NCBI GenBank assembly: GCA_026770575.1
Contig: MU657165.1
Coordinates: 620,228-684,227, forward strand
DNA length: 64,000 nucleotides
Direction of reading: 5' to 3'
DNA from: Pelagophyceae sp. CCMP2097
Lineage: Eukaryota; Sar; Pelagophyceae
In this document: positions 18,354 through 28,131 of the stretch, in pieces
Position numbering within the stretch: the first letter of the stretch is position 1
Layout: every line of letters starts with the position of its first letter
Notes under the pieces: generated by a model
What the model saw: the letters and a program-made list of their open reading frames with translations, nothing else
The model's database searches: none
What the model was told of the DNA's origin: nothing
Position numbers and translations under genes: made by a program

Positions 18354-18683
18354 NNNNNNNNNNNNNNNNNNNNNNNNNNNNNNNNNNNNNNNNNNNNNNN
18401 NNNNNNNNNNNNNNNNNNNNNNNNNNNNNNNNNNNNNNNNNNNNNNNNNNNNNNNNNNNNNNNNNNNNNNNNNNNNNNNNNNNNNNNNNNNNNNNNNNNN
18501 NNNNNNNNNNNNNNNNNNNNNNNNNNNNNNNNNNNNNNNNNNNNNNNNNNNNNNNNNNNNNNNNNNNNNNNNNNNNNNNNNNNNNNNNNNNNNNNNNNNN
18601 NNNNNNNNNNNNNNNNNNNNNNNNNNNNNNNNNNNNNNNNNNNNNNNNNNNNNNNNNNNNNNNNNNNNNNNNNNNNNNNNNNN
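18354..18683. other. assembly gap (330 N)
   Basis: A run of 330 unknown bases. It is flanked on both sides by copies of an AT-rich repeat (AGTAACG[A/C]AATTACCGC then GATTAC), at about 18292-18316 and 18710-18734, suggesting a repeat array defeated assembly. Confidence 0.98.
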
Positions 18684-18919
18684 ACACAGCGCGCCGTATT
18701 GTGACTCGGACAGTAACGCAATTACCGCGGATTACTTCCATCCCGAGTTGCGAGTAACCAAGTAATGAACAGCCTAGGCGCCTACGAGGAGCGCCGCCGT
18801 CGGCTCGGGCTAGCTGCGTCGCGGCCGGGTGCGGCGTCTTCTCAAAGGCCTTTTCGACGGTCGCTCGCGCGTGCTCATCGTCACTGTCGCACCCTGTCGC
18901 TCTTGCGCATCGCCCGAGC

Positions 18920-21071
18920 TCATTCCGAGTGCCTTCCGGCAAGTTGGACGCTGCGGCGCGCGAGCTCGAGGTTCTTGAACGATGATTCTTCAGACGTCGG
19001 TTTGCCCGTCACTGCCGGCGGGACGGTGAACCACGACCCTTCCAAATGAGAGCCCTCGCGCTTGTCCAAGTCCGAGTCACTAGCGCGCACGACGCCAACG
19101 AGTATCTTCTTGATTTTAAAGTATTTCTTGGTGATCCAATACGGGATGGAAACGCAGTAAGCGAAGCAGATAAATGTCACATAACGCACGGCCTAGCGCT
19201 GCGATGGCGCTGGGACGGGGGACGGGCACGGCCGCGCCCTCCAGCGTGCACCTCGCCACTCGACGAATCAAAACCCGCGGCGCAACCCGCCGCGCCAAGT
19301 CCTGGCCCGCCGCCTTCAATCACAGACGCAGCGTGCGACGGAGCGCGCCTCGCGGTTATGCAGTGGGATTAAGTGGTCCTTCCCACCTACGGACCGATGC
19401 CAGTCGCGTCCGTTGCGAGGCCGGGACACGCGCGGCACGAGACCGGGTCGCGTGGGTATTGAGGCATCCAACCATCTGGGGTCTCTCTCCGGTATTCGAA
19501 GAGACGCCGCAACGTTACCGTTGCAGCGCCTGCAGTCCAAGCTGCTGAAGAAGACGCCAAGGAAGAGATAGAAGATCAATAAGTCTGCGTCGCGGACCAT
19601 GTGGCCCTTGTTGTCGGACATGTTATCAGTCTCGTTCAGCACCGGAATGAAAAAGACGACTGTGAGTAAGAGCGTCAGCACGTTGGCCATAAAGTTGTCG
19701 TCATCTTCGGCGAAGAGAACGTTCAGCACGCAGCCAAACACGATAGCGAGGATCGGGACGACGATGTTCACCATCCCGCGCTTCGGGTCTGTGTGGCCGT
19801 AGAACGTGATTCGCATCTTAGGCGCGTGCACGACACCGCCCTTCTCTCGCAGCATGATCTCCACGGACGGATTGGGGTTGACTATGTCGAACTTCTTGAG
19901 CTCGTCGAGCTCCTCCGGTCTCACGCTGATCAGGTTGCGGAGGTCGCGCGTCGGGCACAGCAGGTCCGGCAAAAACTCCATGAGCTCGCCGCCGGGCAGG
20001 CGCGCGACCAGAGGCTCGAAGTCGAGATCAAGTTCGAACTTGGTGATGTTGAACGGCAGCTCGCTGTAGACGGAGCGCCGCTTCGTCGAGACCTCAAACG
20101 AGTACGTCGTGCTCCGCCCCTGGATGCGGTCGCATACCTCGTCCGTCGGATGGTCCATCGGCCAGACCTCCGAGGAGCGCTTGGTGCACAGCGTGAGCGT
20201 GTCCTCGCGCTCGTTCATCTTTAGAAACGGCCGCAGCGACGGCTTGCCGTCGGCGCCGACGAGCTTGTCCATGTCGACCAGCGACCGGATCACGAGCGTG
20301 CCGACCATGAACACCTGCGTTTTGGACGCGCTTTGTCAGAGGCAGCGCGGCGTCCGGGCCCTTACCCTCTCTAAAAGTCGCATGCACCCCCATGCCCGCA
20401 CCTTGTCCGCGTCGGCGTCATCATCCTTGAGCTTTTTGATTACCACGGTGACGAAGAGCGGCATGGACAGCTGCACCGGCGGCGTAACCTCGTCTTCGGC
20501 GCCCGGCGAGAGGTTGGACATCGTCGAGACGAACTTGCCAAAGGCGCCGCTGCACGCGGCGTGCGACAAGTGGTCGAGCGAATTGTTTCGCATTTTTTCA
20601 AAGGACGCGCGCTTCGCGAGCGGGAAAACGAGCGTCGGCCGGCCGGCCGGCCTCGGACGCGACAGACCACTCCTCGCGGCGGTGCGCCTCGGTGTACGCT
20701 CGCAGCGCGCCAAGCACGGCCGCGCGCGACCCGAGCTTGGGCAGCACGTCCTCGAGTAGAGTGAAGCCGTGGGACGCGTCGTTGCGCAGGAGCTCGGCCA
20801 AAGCGCCGCCGGTCACCTCCGCCTCGTAGAACACATCGGCCACGTCCGCCGCCTTTTTAAAGGCGTCCGTGCTTGCCTCCTGCGCGCAGCAGCACCAGTA
20901 GACGACCATCGCGACGGCCTCGACGTCCCACGCCTCGTACGCGAGCGGCTTCGTGGCCGCGCTGCCGCCGCGCAGGCTCGGCGCGGGCCGGTCGGGCCGG
21001 TCCGTGCCGGAAATGGGCTCGAGGCCGCCGACCGCGCTCTCGGCGCGGCGCGTGTCTCCGTGCGGCGACAT
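18920..21071 (-). CDS. SAM domain fused to pentameric ligand-gated-channel-like protein
   Basis: Read right to left. The first exon (from 21071) encodes a SAM-like domain at residues about 44-128 (YEAWDVEAVAMVVY, FYEAEVTGGALAELL, LPKLGSRAAVLGALRAYTE). Next comes a beta-rich region: exon ending at 20402 (VQLSMPLFVTVVIKKL), spliced in phase to 20314 (VFMVGTLVIRSLVDMDKL), then YSELPFNITKFELDLDFEP, which matches the FPFDxQxxxL position of Cys-loop receptor ligand-binding domains. Hydrophobic helices follow as in pLGICs: RGMVNIVVPILAIVF (M1), NVLTLLLTVVFFIPVLNE (M2) and ADLLIFYLFLGVFF (M3). The last exon, 19201-18920, gives YVTFICFAYCVSIPYWI and a polar tail. The junction near 20640-20680 (GGCC repeats) and the M3-M4 junction are unresolved. 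Channel identity is by pattern, moderate; the SAM call is moderate. Confidence 0.55.
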
Positions 21072-21318
21072 TGGAGACGTCTCCGTCGCGTCGCGTCCGT
21101 GCAGCAGGCGCGGCGGGCGCGTGACCGGACAACCTGGTGCCTTGCACTTTGAAACTCTCTCTATTTTCGGTGTCTAACCGTCCATGCGGGTCTTGTTTGG
21201 CGATTTTGAGCTCCAGCGCAAAACAGGAACGGTGGGCCGCCGCACGTGCCTCCGTGGTCCTCCGTCGTGCCTCGGCGTGTCTCTCAGACAGCCGGGGCGT
21301 GCCTGCGAGGCGGTCCCT

Positions 21319-21384
21319 CAGCGAGGCGCAGTCTCCTGCGCCGAGGCGCAGTCACCTGGGCCGAGGCGCAGTCACCTGGGCCGA
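21319..21384. repeat. three 20-bp direct repeats in a divergent promoter
   Basis: CCGAGGCGCAGTCACCTGGG and close variants occur three times in tandem between the channel-like gene (start 21071, minus) and FO synthase (start 21441, plus). The spacing could present repeated factor-binding sites, but this is inference. Confidence 0.7.
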
Positions 21385-21440
21385 CGCGTCCCCGGCGACT
21401 TGCGCTCGCGCCACCGGAGCGTCCTTTGGCGCAAGGCGCG

Positions 21441-24020
21441 ATGGAGCGGGCGCTGGGCCTGTGCAGCGCTTCTCTGCGGCGCGTGCTCGACGCGGCGCTC
21501 GCGTCGCCCCGCGGCGTCACCGCCGCGGCGGGCGCGGCGCTGCTCGCGCCGCGCACGCTCGACGACTTCCGCGGCGTCGTCGCCGTCGCCGACGAGCTGC
21601 GATTTCGCGCCAACGGCGACGTCGTCACGTTCGTGGTGAACCGAAATGTCAACTTTACGAACTCTTGCACGAAGCGCTGCGGCTTTTGCGCCTTTTCCCG
21701 CACGGGCGTCGACGACGAGGCCTACTTCCTCGGGACGGCCGAAGTCGTGCGCCGCGCAACCGAGGCCGCGACGCTCGGGGCCACCGAGGTCTGCATCCAG
21801 GCAGGGCTTCCCGCAATCAACGAGCGCGGCGAGAAGTGGCGCGCCGAAGACTACGCCTCCCTCGCCGCCGCCGTCAAGGCCGCCGTCCCGGAGGTGCACC
21901 TCCACGCGTTTTCGCCCGAGGAGGTGGTGCACGGCGCGCGCCAGAGCCGCGCTTCGATCCGCGACGTGCTCCGGATGCTCCGCGACGCCGGCGTCGACTC
22001 TTTACCGGGCACGTCGGCGGAGATCCTCGACGACGGCGTGCGGGACATGCTCGCCAAAGGCCGCCTCTCCGCGAAAGAGTGGGTCGACGTGGTCTCGACG
22101 GCGCACGGCCTTGGATTCAAAACGACTTCGACGTTGATGTACGGCCACGTGCGTCTCTTTCGTCCTCCGTGAGATTTCTCATCGGTCCTTAGGTGGAGAC
22201 GCCTTTGGAGATTGCGGCGCACCTCGAGTTGCTTCGTCGAATCCAGCTGGAGACGGGCGGGTTTACGGAGTTCGTGCCGCTGCCGTTCATTGCCGCAAAC
22301 GCGCCAATGTTCAAGGCGGCGACCGCAAACGGTGCAAGTCCCAAACTCGGCGGCCGCGTGCTCCGCGGCGGGCCGTCGTTCCGGGAGACGGTGCTGGTGC
22401 ACGCCGTTTCTCGCATCATGCTCGACGGCGCCATCGGAAACATCCAGGCGTCGTGGCCGAAGATGGGCCTCGGCGCCGCGTCGGCGCTCCTCCGCGCGGG
22501 CGTGAATGACCTTGGAGGGGTGCTCATGAACGAGAGCATCTCGACGGCCGCGGGCGCGCGATTCGGCCAAAAGGCCACGCCCGGTGACTTCCGCGGCGCA
22601 ACCGACCGCGCGGGCCGCGTACTCCGCCAGAGGTCGACGCTCTACGGCCGCGTCGAGACGCCGGTCAGCGACGCGGGCATCGAACGGACCGACTTTGGTT
22701 CGTTCCACGGCCTCGTCTCCAGTCCGGACTGGCGCGCCAAAGGCCTGCTCGCCAAAAGCCAAAAGAGGCGCAACGATTCGCCGCGGCACTCTTCGTCGGC
22801 CGCCGCTCTCGACATACCTTTGGACCCTGCTTTCGACCGGCCTTTACAAAAAGTGGTGACGTACAGCCCTTCGCACACTATCATTCCCACGTACGAATGC
22901 TACAATCGATGCACGTACTGCAACTTCCGTGCGAACCCGACGACGAAGCCAAAGTACATTTCAGACGCCCATCTCGACGCGGAGCTCGCCGACGCGAAGC
23001 GGCGCGGCGCGTGCGAGATTCTGATAATGGCCGGCGAGGCTCGGCCGGGCACTGCTCGGCGAGCCGACTGGCTGCGGCGCATCCTGCAAGTGTGCGAGGC
23101 CGCGCTCGCCGCCGGGTTCCTGCCGCACACCAACGTCGGCCCGCTCGCGCTCGAGGAGATGGCCGCGGTGCGCGAGGTGAACGCGTCCATGGGTTTGATG
23201 CTCGAGCAAGTCACCCCCGCGCTCAGCGCCGCGGGCGGCGTGCACGCGCGCGCGCCGTCCAAGGCCGCGAACATCCGCTTGGAGCAGCTCGACATGGCCG
23301 GCCGCCTGAAAATTCCGTTCACAACGGCGAGTCTGTCCTTTGGGCGCCTCACTGGCTCGCCCCCCTCTGGGGATTTGACGATTGGCGAAGGCCATCGCCA
23401 CACTCTGCTTCAAACGGGTGGAGACCGCAGCCTGAACAAACGGCCACCACCCCCGGCACGCGCCTCTCTAGGGCCTCCTCTGCGGCGTCGGCGAGACGCG
23501 CGCCGACCGCCTCGAGTCGCTCCGGGCCATCGCCGAGGCGCACGAGAGACACGGCCACATCCAAGAGGTTTGTGAGTGCCGGCTGCGGCAGGCGGCGGGA
23601 CCGGCCCCCTCGTAGGTCATCCTGCAGCCGTTTTCGCCGGGCGACCGGCAGGCGTACCGCGGGCCTGACGGCGACGAGGCGCGCTTCGACGTGGCCGAGG
23701 ACCTGCCCGCGCTCGTCTCCGCCGCGCGCAAACTACTGCCTTCAGACGTGTCGATACAGGTCCCTCCGAACCTCGCACAAATCGACTTGCTCCAGAAGTG
23801 CCTCGAGGCTGGCGCCGACGACGTGGGCGGTTTATCGGCGACGGACCACGTGAACCCAACGTACGCCTTCCCCGACGTGCAAACAGACCTCGCCGAAGCC
23901 GTGAGGCACCTCGGCCGCGACTTGCGGCGGCGCGCGCCCGTGCACGACCGATTCGTCGACTGGATGCCCGAAAGGCCGCGACGAGTCTACGACGAACACT
24001 GGGCCCACCTCCATTCCTAA
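21441..24020 (+). CDS. FO synthase, CofH-CofG fusion (radical SAM)
   Basis: Makes 8-hydroxy-5-deazaflavin (FO) from tyrosine and a ribityl-uracil; algae use FO as photolyase antenna, and it is the F420 precursor. Exons 21441-22148, 22193-23326, 23472-23567 and 23616-24020 join to 780 residues. The N-half is CofH-like with a radical-SAM cluster [12 protein letters not shown]; the C-half is CofG-like with [13 protein letters not shown]. Supporting motifs are [36 protein letters not shown] and [16 protein letters not shown]. Order is CofH then CofG, opposite to my recollection of actinobacterial FbiC. Intron 2 starts GCGAGT; only that GC donor restores [14 protein letters not shown]. The gene converges on the next one, with the two stop codons overlapping. 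Confidence 0.95.
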
Positions 24021-24886
24021 ATTGATCTCGTCGTCGAGAGGCGGTCCGGCGGCGGCACCGTTGTGCGGCGCATTGTCGCGGTGTCCCTCCCGGTCTTGTC
24101 GCAGAAGTGCGTCTCGGATCTTGGGAAGGCGCCCGACGGCGCGGGCCTGCTGAGAAAGGCGGCGAGCGGCGTCCAAGTGAGCCCCGCGGAGATGTTGACG
24201 ACGAGGAGCTTGTGTTTGGGCACTTGGGCGAGGACGCGCCGCACGCCGCGGTGGTACGCGTGCGCGGCCTGTTCGAGGTCAGGGCAGACGACGCCGTACG
24301 TGAGGCACCTCGACGTCTTGACGTAGCGGTTGACGTCCAGCGTGCCGTTCGCATTCCGCGGGCACTTGGGCGTCCCGTCGGCGTACTCGCGGTGGTAGCC
24401 GGCACGGACGGTAAGGATGATTTTCGCGTTTGGGTAGCGGCAGAGCGCTCTAGGCCAGACGCCCCCCATGGGATCGTCGAACCAGGCGCCGCTGCGCCCC
24501 AGCACGGCCAAACCCTCCTCCTCGAGGCCGCGCCCGAGCCACTTCGACTCGTGGCACGTGGGCACTCCCAAAGCGCGCACGGCCGCGGCCACGGACCGCG
24601 TCGCCGTGCCGCCAAGGCCCGCGCCCAAGACCAGCGGCAGCGGCGACGTCTCGCCGCGCAACGGGCACGTCGCGTCCTCCTACAGGCGCCGTTTTCGCAC
24701 GACTCGGGACGAGCCCGGACGCACTTGGGCGAGGTGAAGAAGGCCCTTCTTTTCGAGCCAGGTGTAGCAAGTTGCGTCGAGCCTCGGCTCGAGCTTCGGC
24801 TCGGGCGCGCCGCCGGCGTGGGCCTCGATGCGCCGCGCCGAAGATACCCACGCGGCTGCGGCGGCCAGCAGCCACCGACACGGCAT
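24017..24886 (-). CDS. sulfotransferase-like (Sulfotransfer_4 type)
   Basis: Two exons, 24886-24725 and 24679-24017, join in phase (GTGCGT...TGTAG) to about 274 residues. The N-terminus is a signal anchor or peptide (MPCRWLLAAAAAWVSSA). The P-loop-like PAPS segment is LVLGAGLGGTATRSVAAAV, where the family usually has GxGRTGTxSL. Further landmarks are LGVPTCHESKWL, YPNAKIILTVRAGYHREY and KLLVVNISAGLTWTPLAAFL followed by FPRSE, the conserved end of this group. Probably a lumenal or secreted enzyme. The Gly-Gly in place of Arg-Thr in the P-loop is unusual, so activity is uncertain. The 3' end overlaps the FO synthase stop by 4 bp. Confidence 0.7.
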
Positions 24887-25187
24887 CCGCGCGCCGCTCA
24901 GCAAGAGGCCTCGCGCCCGGCCCCGAGGATCGGCCCCGAGGCGCCGGGACACTAGCTTCAAGACCGGCGGTCCGCCGACGCTGCCTCGAGGTGACCCCTT
25001 CACTGAATGAAGTTCCTCTGACTCTGGATTCCAGGATATTTACAGGAACGAGTGGCCTGGACAGACGAGAGATTTTTGGGTTTTCAGTTTCATATCGATG
25101 ACTAGAGTTCGTTCTACACTCCGAGACGCAGCCTGTGTCGTTGGCACCTGCCGATTCCGACGCAAGAACCGCCTCCTTCCTCATCCC

Positions 25188-25300
25188 TATCCCACCGCGA
25201 CGCGGAAATCTACTTCAGCTCTGGTGGACTCTTTGTCACTGCTCGTCCACGCCCTGCTCTTCCACGACACGCGTCGCGTAAGCCATCCCACCGCGACGCG
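25188..25300. repeat. dispersed repeat copy B flanked by short direct repeats
   Basis: The 52-bp repeat at 25233-25284 (copy of 11171-11222) is flanked by ATCCCACCGCGACGCG at 25188-25203 and 25285-25300. The 24887-25478 stretch has no convincing gene other than this repeat. Confidence 0.7.
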
Positions 25301-25478
25301 ATGAGGCAGCTGGCACCGAAATCCACCACACACGAACACCACGTGAGGAAGCCCAATGGGGCGGAACAGGCAGGACCGACGGCCAGGGATGGCTGACGGC
25401 CGCGAGGTTTAAAAAAAAAAGTGGCGGGTTTTCGGCGACCGCTTGAAAAAAAACAGGGGCGGGCGTCCGCGTGGCGCC

Positions 25479-26048
25479 ATGCTCAAGCTCCAGGCCATCT
25501 ACCGGCGGAAGTGCGTCGCCCCCTCTTTCGCCGCCGCGGATCGACTTTGCGTAGGTACGGGGCGCAGTCTGCCGACGAGACTTTCACCGACGGCACCAAC
25601 ATGGTCCAAACCAAAGACTGGTTCGACCGCCTCAGCCTCCTCGACCCGGCGGCCGTCCTCGACGGCGAAGACGCAGCACCCGGCGTCCGGAGGAGGCGGA
25701 CGCCCGGCGTCCGAAGCGCACGCCTAGGCAATCGTCACGCTCTTAGTGCACGCCGCAGACGCCGAGGACTTCGAGCCGAGCGTCGTGCGCACGGGAGGCG
25801 GGCCGCGCCTCGAGTGCACCGCCACGGTGCGCGCACCCTCGTCGAGGCTCTCGACCGCGCCTCGATGCGCGATGCATTTGTAGCCCATGCCGACGGCAGA
25901 CTTCGAAGACGAAACGGTGCAGACGCCCTCGCCGTGGGGCGCACGGCTCTGTCGGGGCCTCGTCGGACGCTATTTTCACCGCGGGCCGCAGGTCGTGCTG
26001 GCCTACAGCATCCTCGTGCCTCTGGAAGACTACTTCGACGCCCTGTGA
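25479..26048 (+). CDS. unrecognised multi-exon gene
   Basis: Exon 25479-25510 (MLKLQAIYRRK) splices in phase to 25555 onwards (YGAQSADETFTDGTNMVQTK then DWFDRLSLLDPAAVLDGED). Later pieces in other frames look coding: AIVTLLVHAADAEDFEPSVV after a TAG acceptor near 25727, and ADFEDETVQTPSPWGARL to VVLAYSILVPLEDYFDAL, ending near 26048. I cannot name a family. It may be the 5' part of the TRAPPC13-like gene that follows, on the same strand. Exon structure beyond the first junction is tentative. Confidence 0.4.
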
Positions 26049-26399
26049 GCCCTCGCCGGGACGCGGCGTCGATTGACGCACGAGGCAGGCCCGTGGGCGA
26101 CGACGAGACGCACGAAGTCACGGTCACGCTCGCCGTGAGCGACGTCACGACGCGTGCGTGGCGAGTTTCTCGCCCTGCGCGCCACGCGCCACGTAGGCTC
26201 GAGCAACTGGATTCCTCGCAAGTGCGACACGCGCGCAGGGCTCGCGCACGAGCTCCGTGAGTCGATGAACTCTTCAACGGCGCGTCACTCGCCCTTTAGG
26301 CGCGCTCGCAAGAGTCCTCAACGCGGTGAGTCACGCATGCGTCGCCTCCTCGACGTCTGTTCGAAAACGTTTGTTCGGAAAACGTCTGTTCGAAGACCG

Positions 26400-27238
26400 G
26401 CCGCGCAGGGCGCGAGCGTCGTCTCGCCCGAGCCGGCAAACGTCACTTTTGATTTGAAGATCCTCCGTCCCTTTCTCGTCACGACCAAATTTCATGCGTG
26501 AGCCCCGCCTGCGCCGCGCGGCGTGCTTTGTGCCGTGCCGAGTGCTCAAATTTAGGCAAGCGGACGGGTCGACGCGCCTCGAGGTGGTCGTCAAGAACTG
26601 CCACGCCGCGCGGCACCTTGCCGTCGCCGACTTTGAGCTGGCCGTCGGCGGCGGCTTTTCCGCGAGCCCGCCGGCGACGGCGCCGCTGCCCCTGGAGATG
26701 GCGCCGCAGGACAAAGTCAGGCTCGAATTCGTCGTCCGCGCCGCCGACGGCGCCGCCCACGCCGCCCGCGAGCGCCCACCGGGCTGCCACGACGACGACG
26801 ACGGCGAGGCGTGGGTCAATTCGCTCCTCCACCTCTGGATCAACTGGCACGACGGCGACGGTGCGGCCGCGCCGCGCGACGCTTCCGAAAAAGATGGACG
26901 GTTTAGGCGCCCCGCTGCGCATCGTGCCGTCGAAGCACGCGATCCGGTGGCGCGTCCCGCGCGCGCCGCCCGCCGCCGTGGCGCCCGCCGGCCCGTTGCT
27001 GAGCGTGATCCGGTTTGATGTTCAAGCTGAGGTCGCCTCCCGAACGGCCGCCGTCGTCGACGCGGCCGAGGCGCTTGCGGACCTGCGAATCGCGCTGGCA
27101 GCGCCGCACCATCCGCGGCAATTCAAGAACGCCGGCCGCGCCGCCGCCGCGCGCGCGCCGGCGGAGAAGGCGTTTTCGGACGTTGGCGGCCTCGTCTCAA
27201 TCGAAGTCGGGGCGCCAAAGTTGCCGACCCGCGTATAA
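26400..27238 (+). CDS. TRAPPC13-like protein (C-terminal part resolved)
   Basis: Probable subunit of the TRAPP tethering complex. Resolved exons: (about 26404)-26497, 26556-26860 and 26907-27238, in phase. The first ends VTFDLKILRPFLVTTKFH, matching the family's FKFxVxKPLxVxTKFY. The second begins QADGSTRLEVVVKNCHAARH, matching the LEAQIQN strand. LWINWHDGDGAPLRIVPSKH spans the last junction and fits the WRSxLGExGxLQT region. The 5' part is unresolved; ACGTCTGTTCGAA-type repeats at 26353-26396 lie in a probable intron just before. Confidence is moderate: the match is to pattern and order, without a catalytic motif to confirm. Confidence 0.55.
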
Positions 27239-27411
27239 CACCCACCGCTCCCCGACGGACCACCCGACGTGCACCTCTGAGCCGCTCGGCGCCACCCTCG
27301 ACCGGCGCGCCCCGCCTTGCGGAAGGTTTTCTTGCGGACCACATGGCACGCTGCGCTGCGCTTTTTCGGCGACGTATCGTCCCTTGAGCTCGAGAGCGCG
27401 GGCTGGGGACG

Positions 27412-27809
27412 ATGATCTACGACCTGATCGACGTCTGGCGCGACACCGTCGAGGAGCTGGGCGGTGCGCACGCCGCGTGGCGAACGCGCACGCCCCGGAA
27501 ACGAGTCGCTCGAAAGCAAGAACGAGAGTGGAGTCTTGGATGTTGGAGACCGAGGGACGCTGCCGCGCGTCGACGCACCCTCGGCGACCACGTGTGCACA
27601 TATGTCTTGTGCGAGAGGCCGCGGGAGCCTGCGCCGCTCGACGCGCGTTGGTCGTAGGCTTCCAAGGCTTCGTCTGCCTCGTCCTGGGCATGCTCGTCTT
27701 CGTCGGAGTCGTCCAGTACACGGTGACGAAGCGCCACGGCAGAACGGCCTTCGACTCGATGAACCGCCAGCGCGCCCAGCTCTCCAGACCCGCGGGCAGG
27801 CGCCGATGA
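27412..27809 (+). CDS. small single-pass membrane protein
   Basis: Exons 27412-27463 and 27658-27809 join in phase (GTGCGC...GTAG) to 67 residues. A short acidic N-terminus (MIYDLIDVWRDTVEEL) precedes one strong hydrophobic helix (FVCLVLGMLVFVGVVQYTV) and a basic C-terminal tail (KRHGRTAFDSMNRQRAQL). The positive-inside rule places the tail in the cytosol or matrix. Not recognised. The intron is long relative to the exons, so additional exons are possible. Confidence 0.5.
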
Positions 27810-28131
27810 GGCGCACCTCGGCGCGGGGGCCACCGCTCCGTCTGCCGCGTGACGCTCTCACAAGAGGAGGCGCGCTCAAGGAGCCCTCGCTCATCTCGCT
27901 CGACGTAACTTTGAAGCTGTTTGAAGGCTCGCCGTGTCGGCCCCTCTTTTGGAATTACAACGTGCGTCGATTGGCTGAATCGCCGGCAATGGCCGGCCGC
28001 GGTCTGCCGCGGCGGCGTTCCGACGCGTCTTGGCGGGCGCGGCGGCGGCGCGCGGCGGGACTGCATGTCCCTCCGGCGGCGCCCGGCCGCTGCGCCTCGT
28101 CGGCGACAGCGCGCGCGCCGAATGCGGCGCC

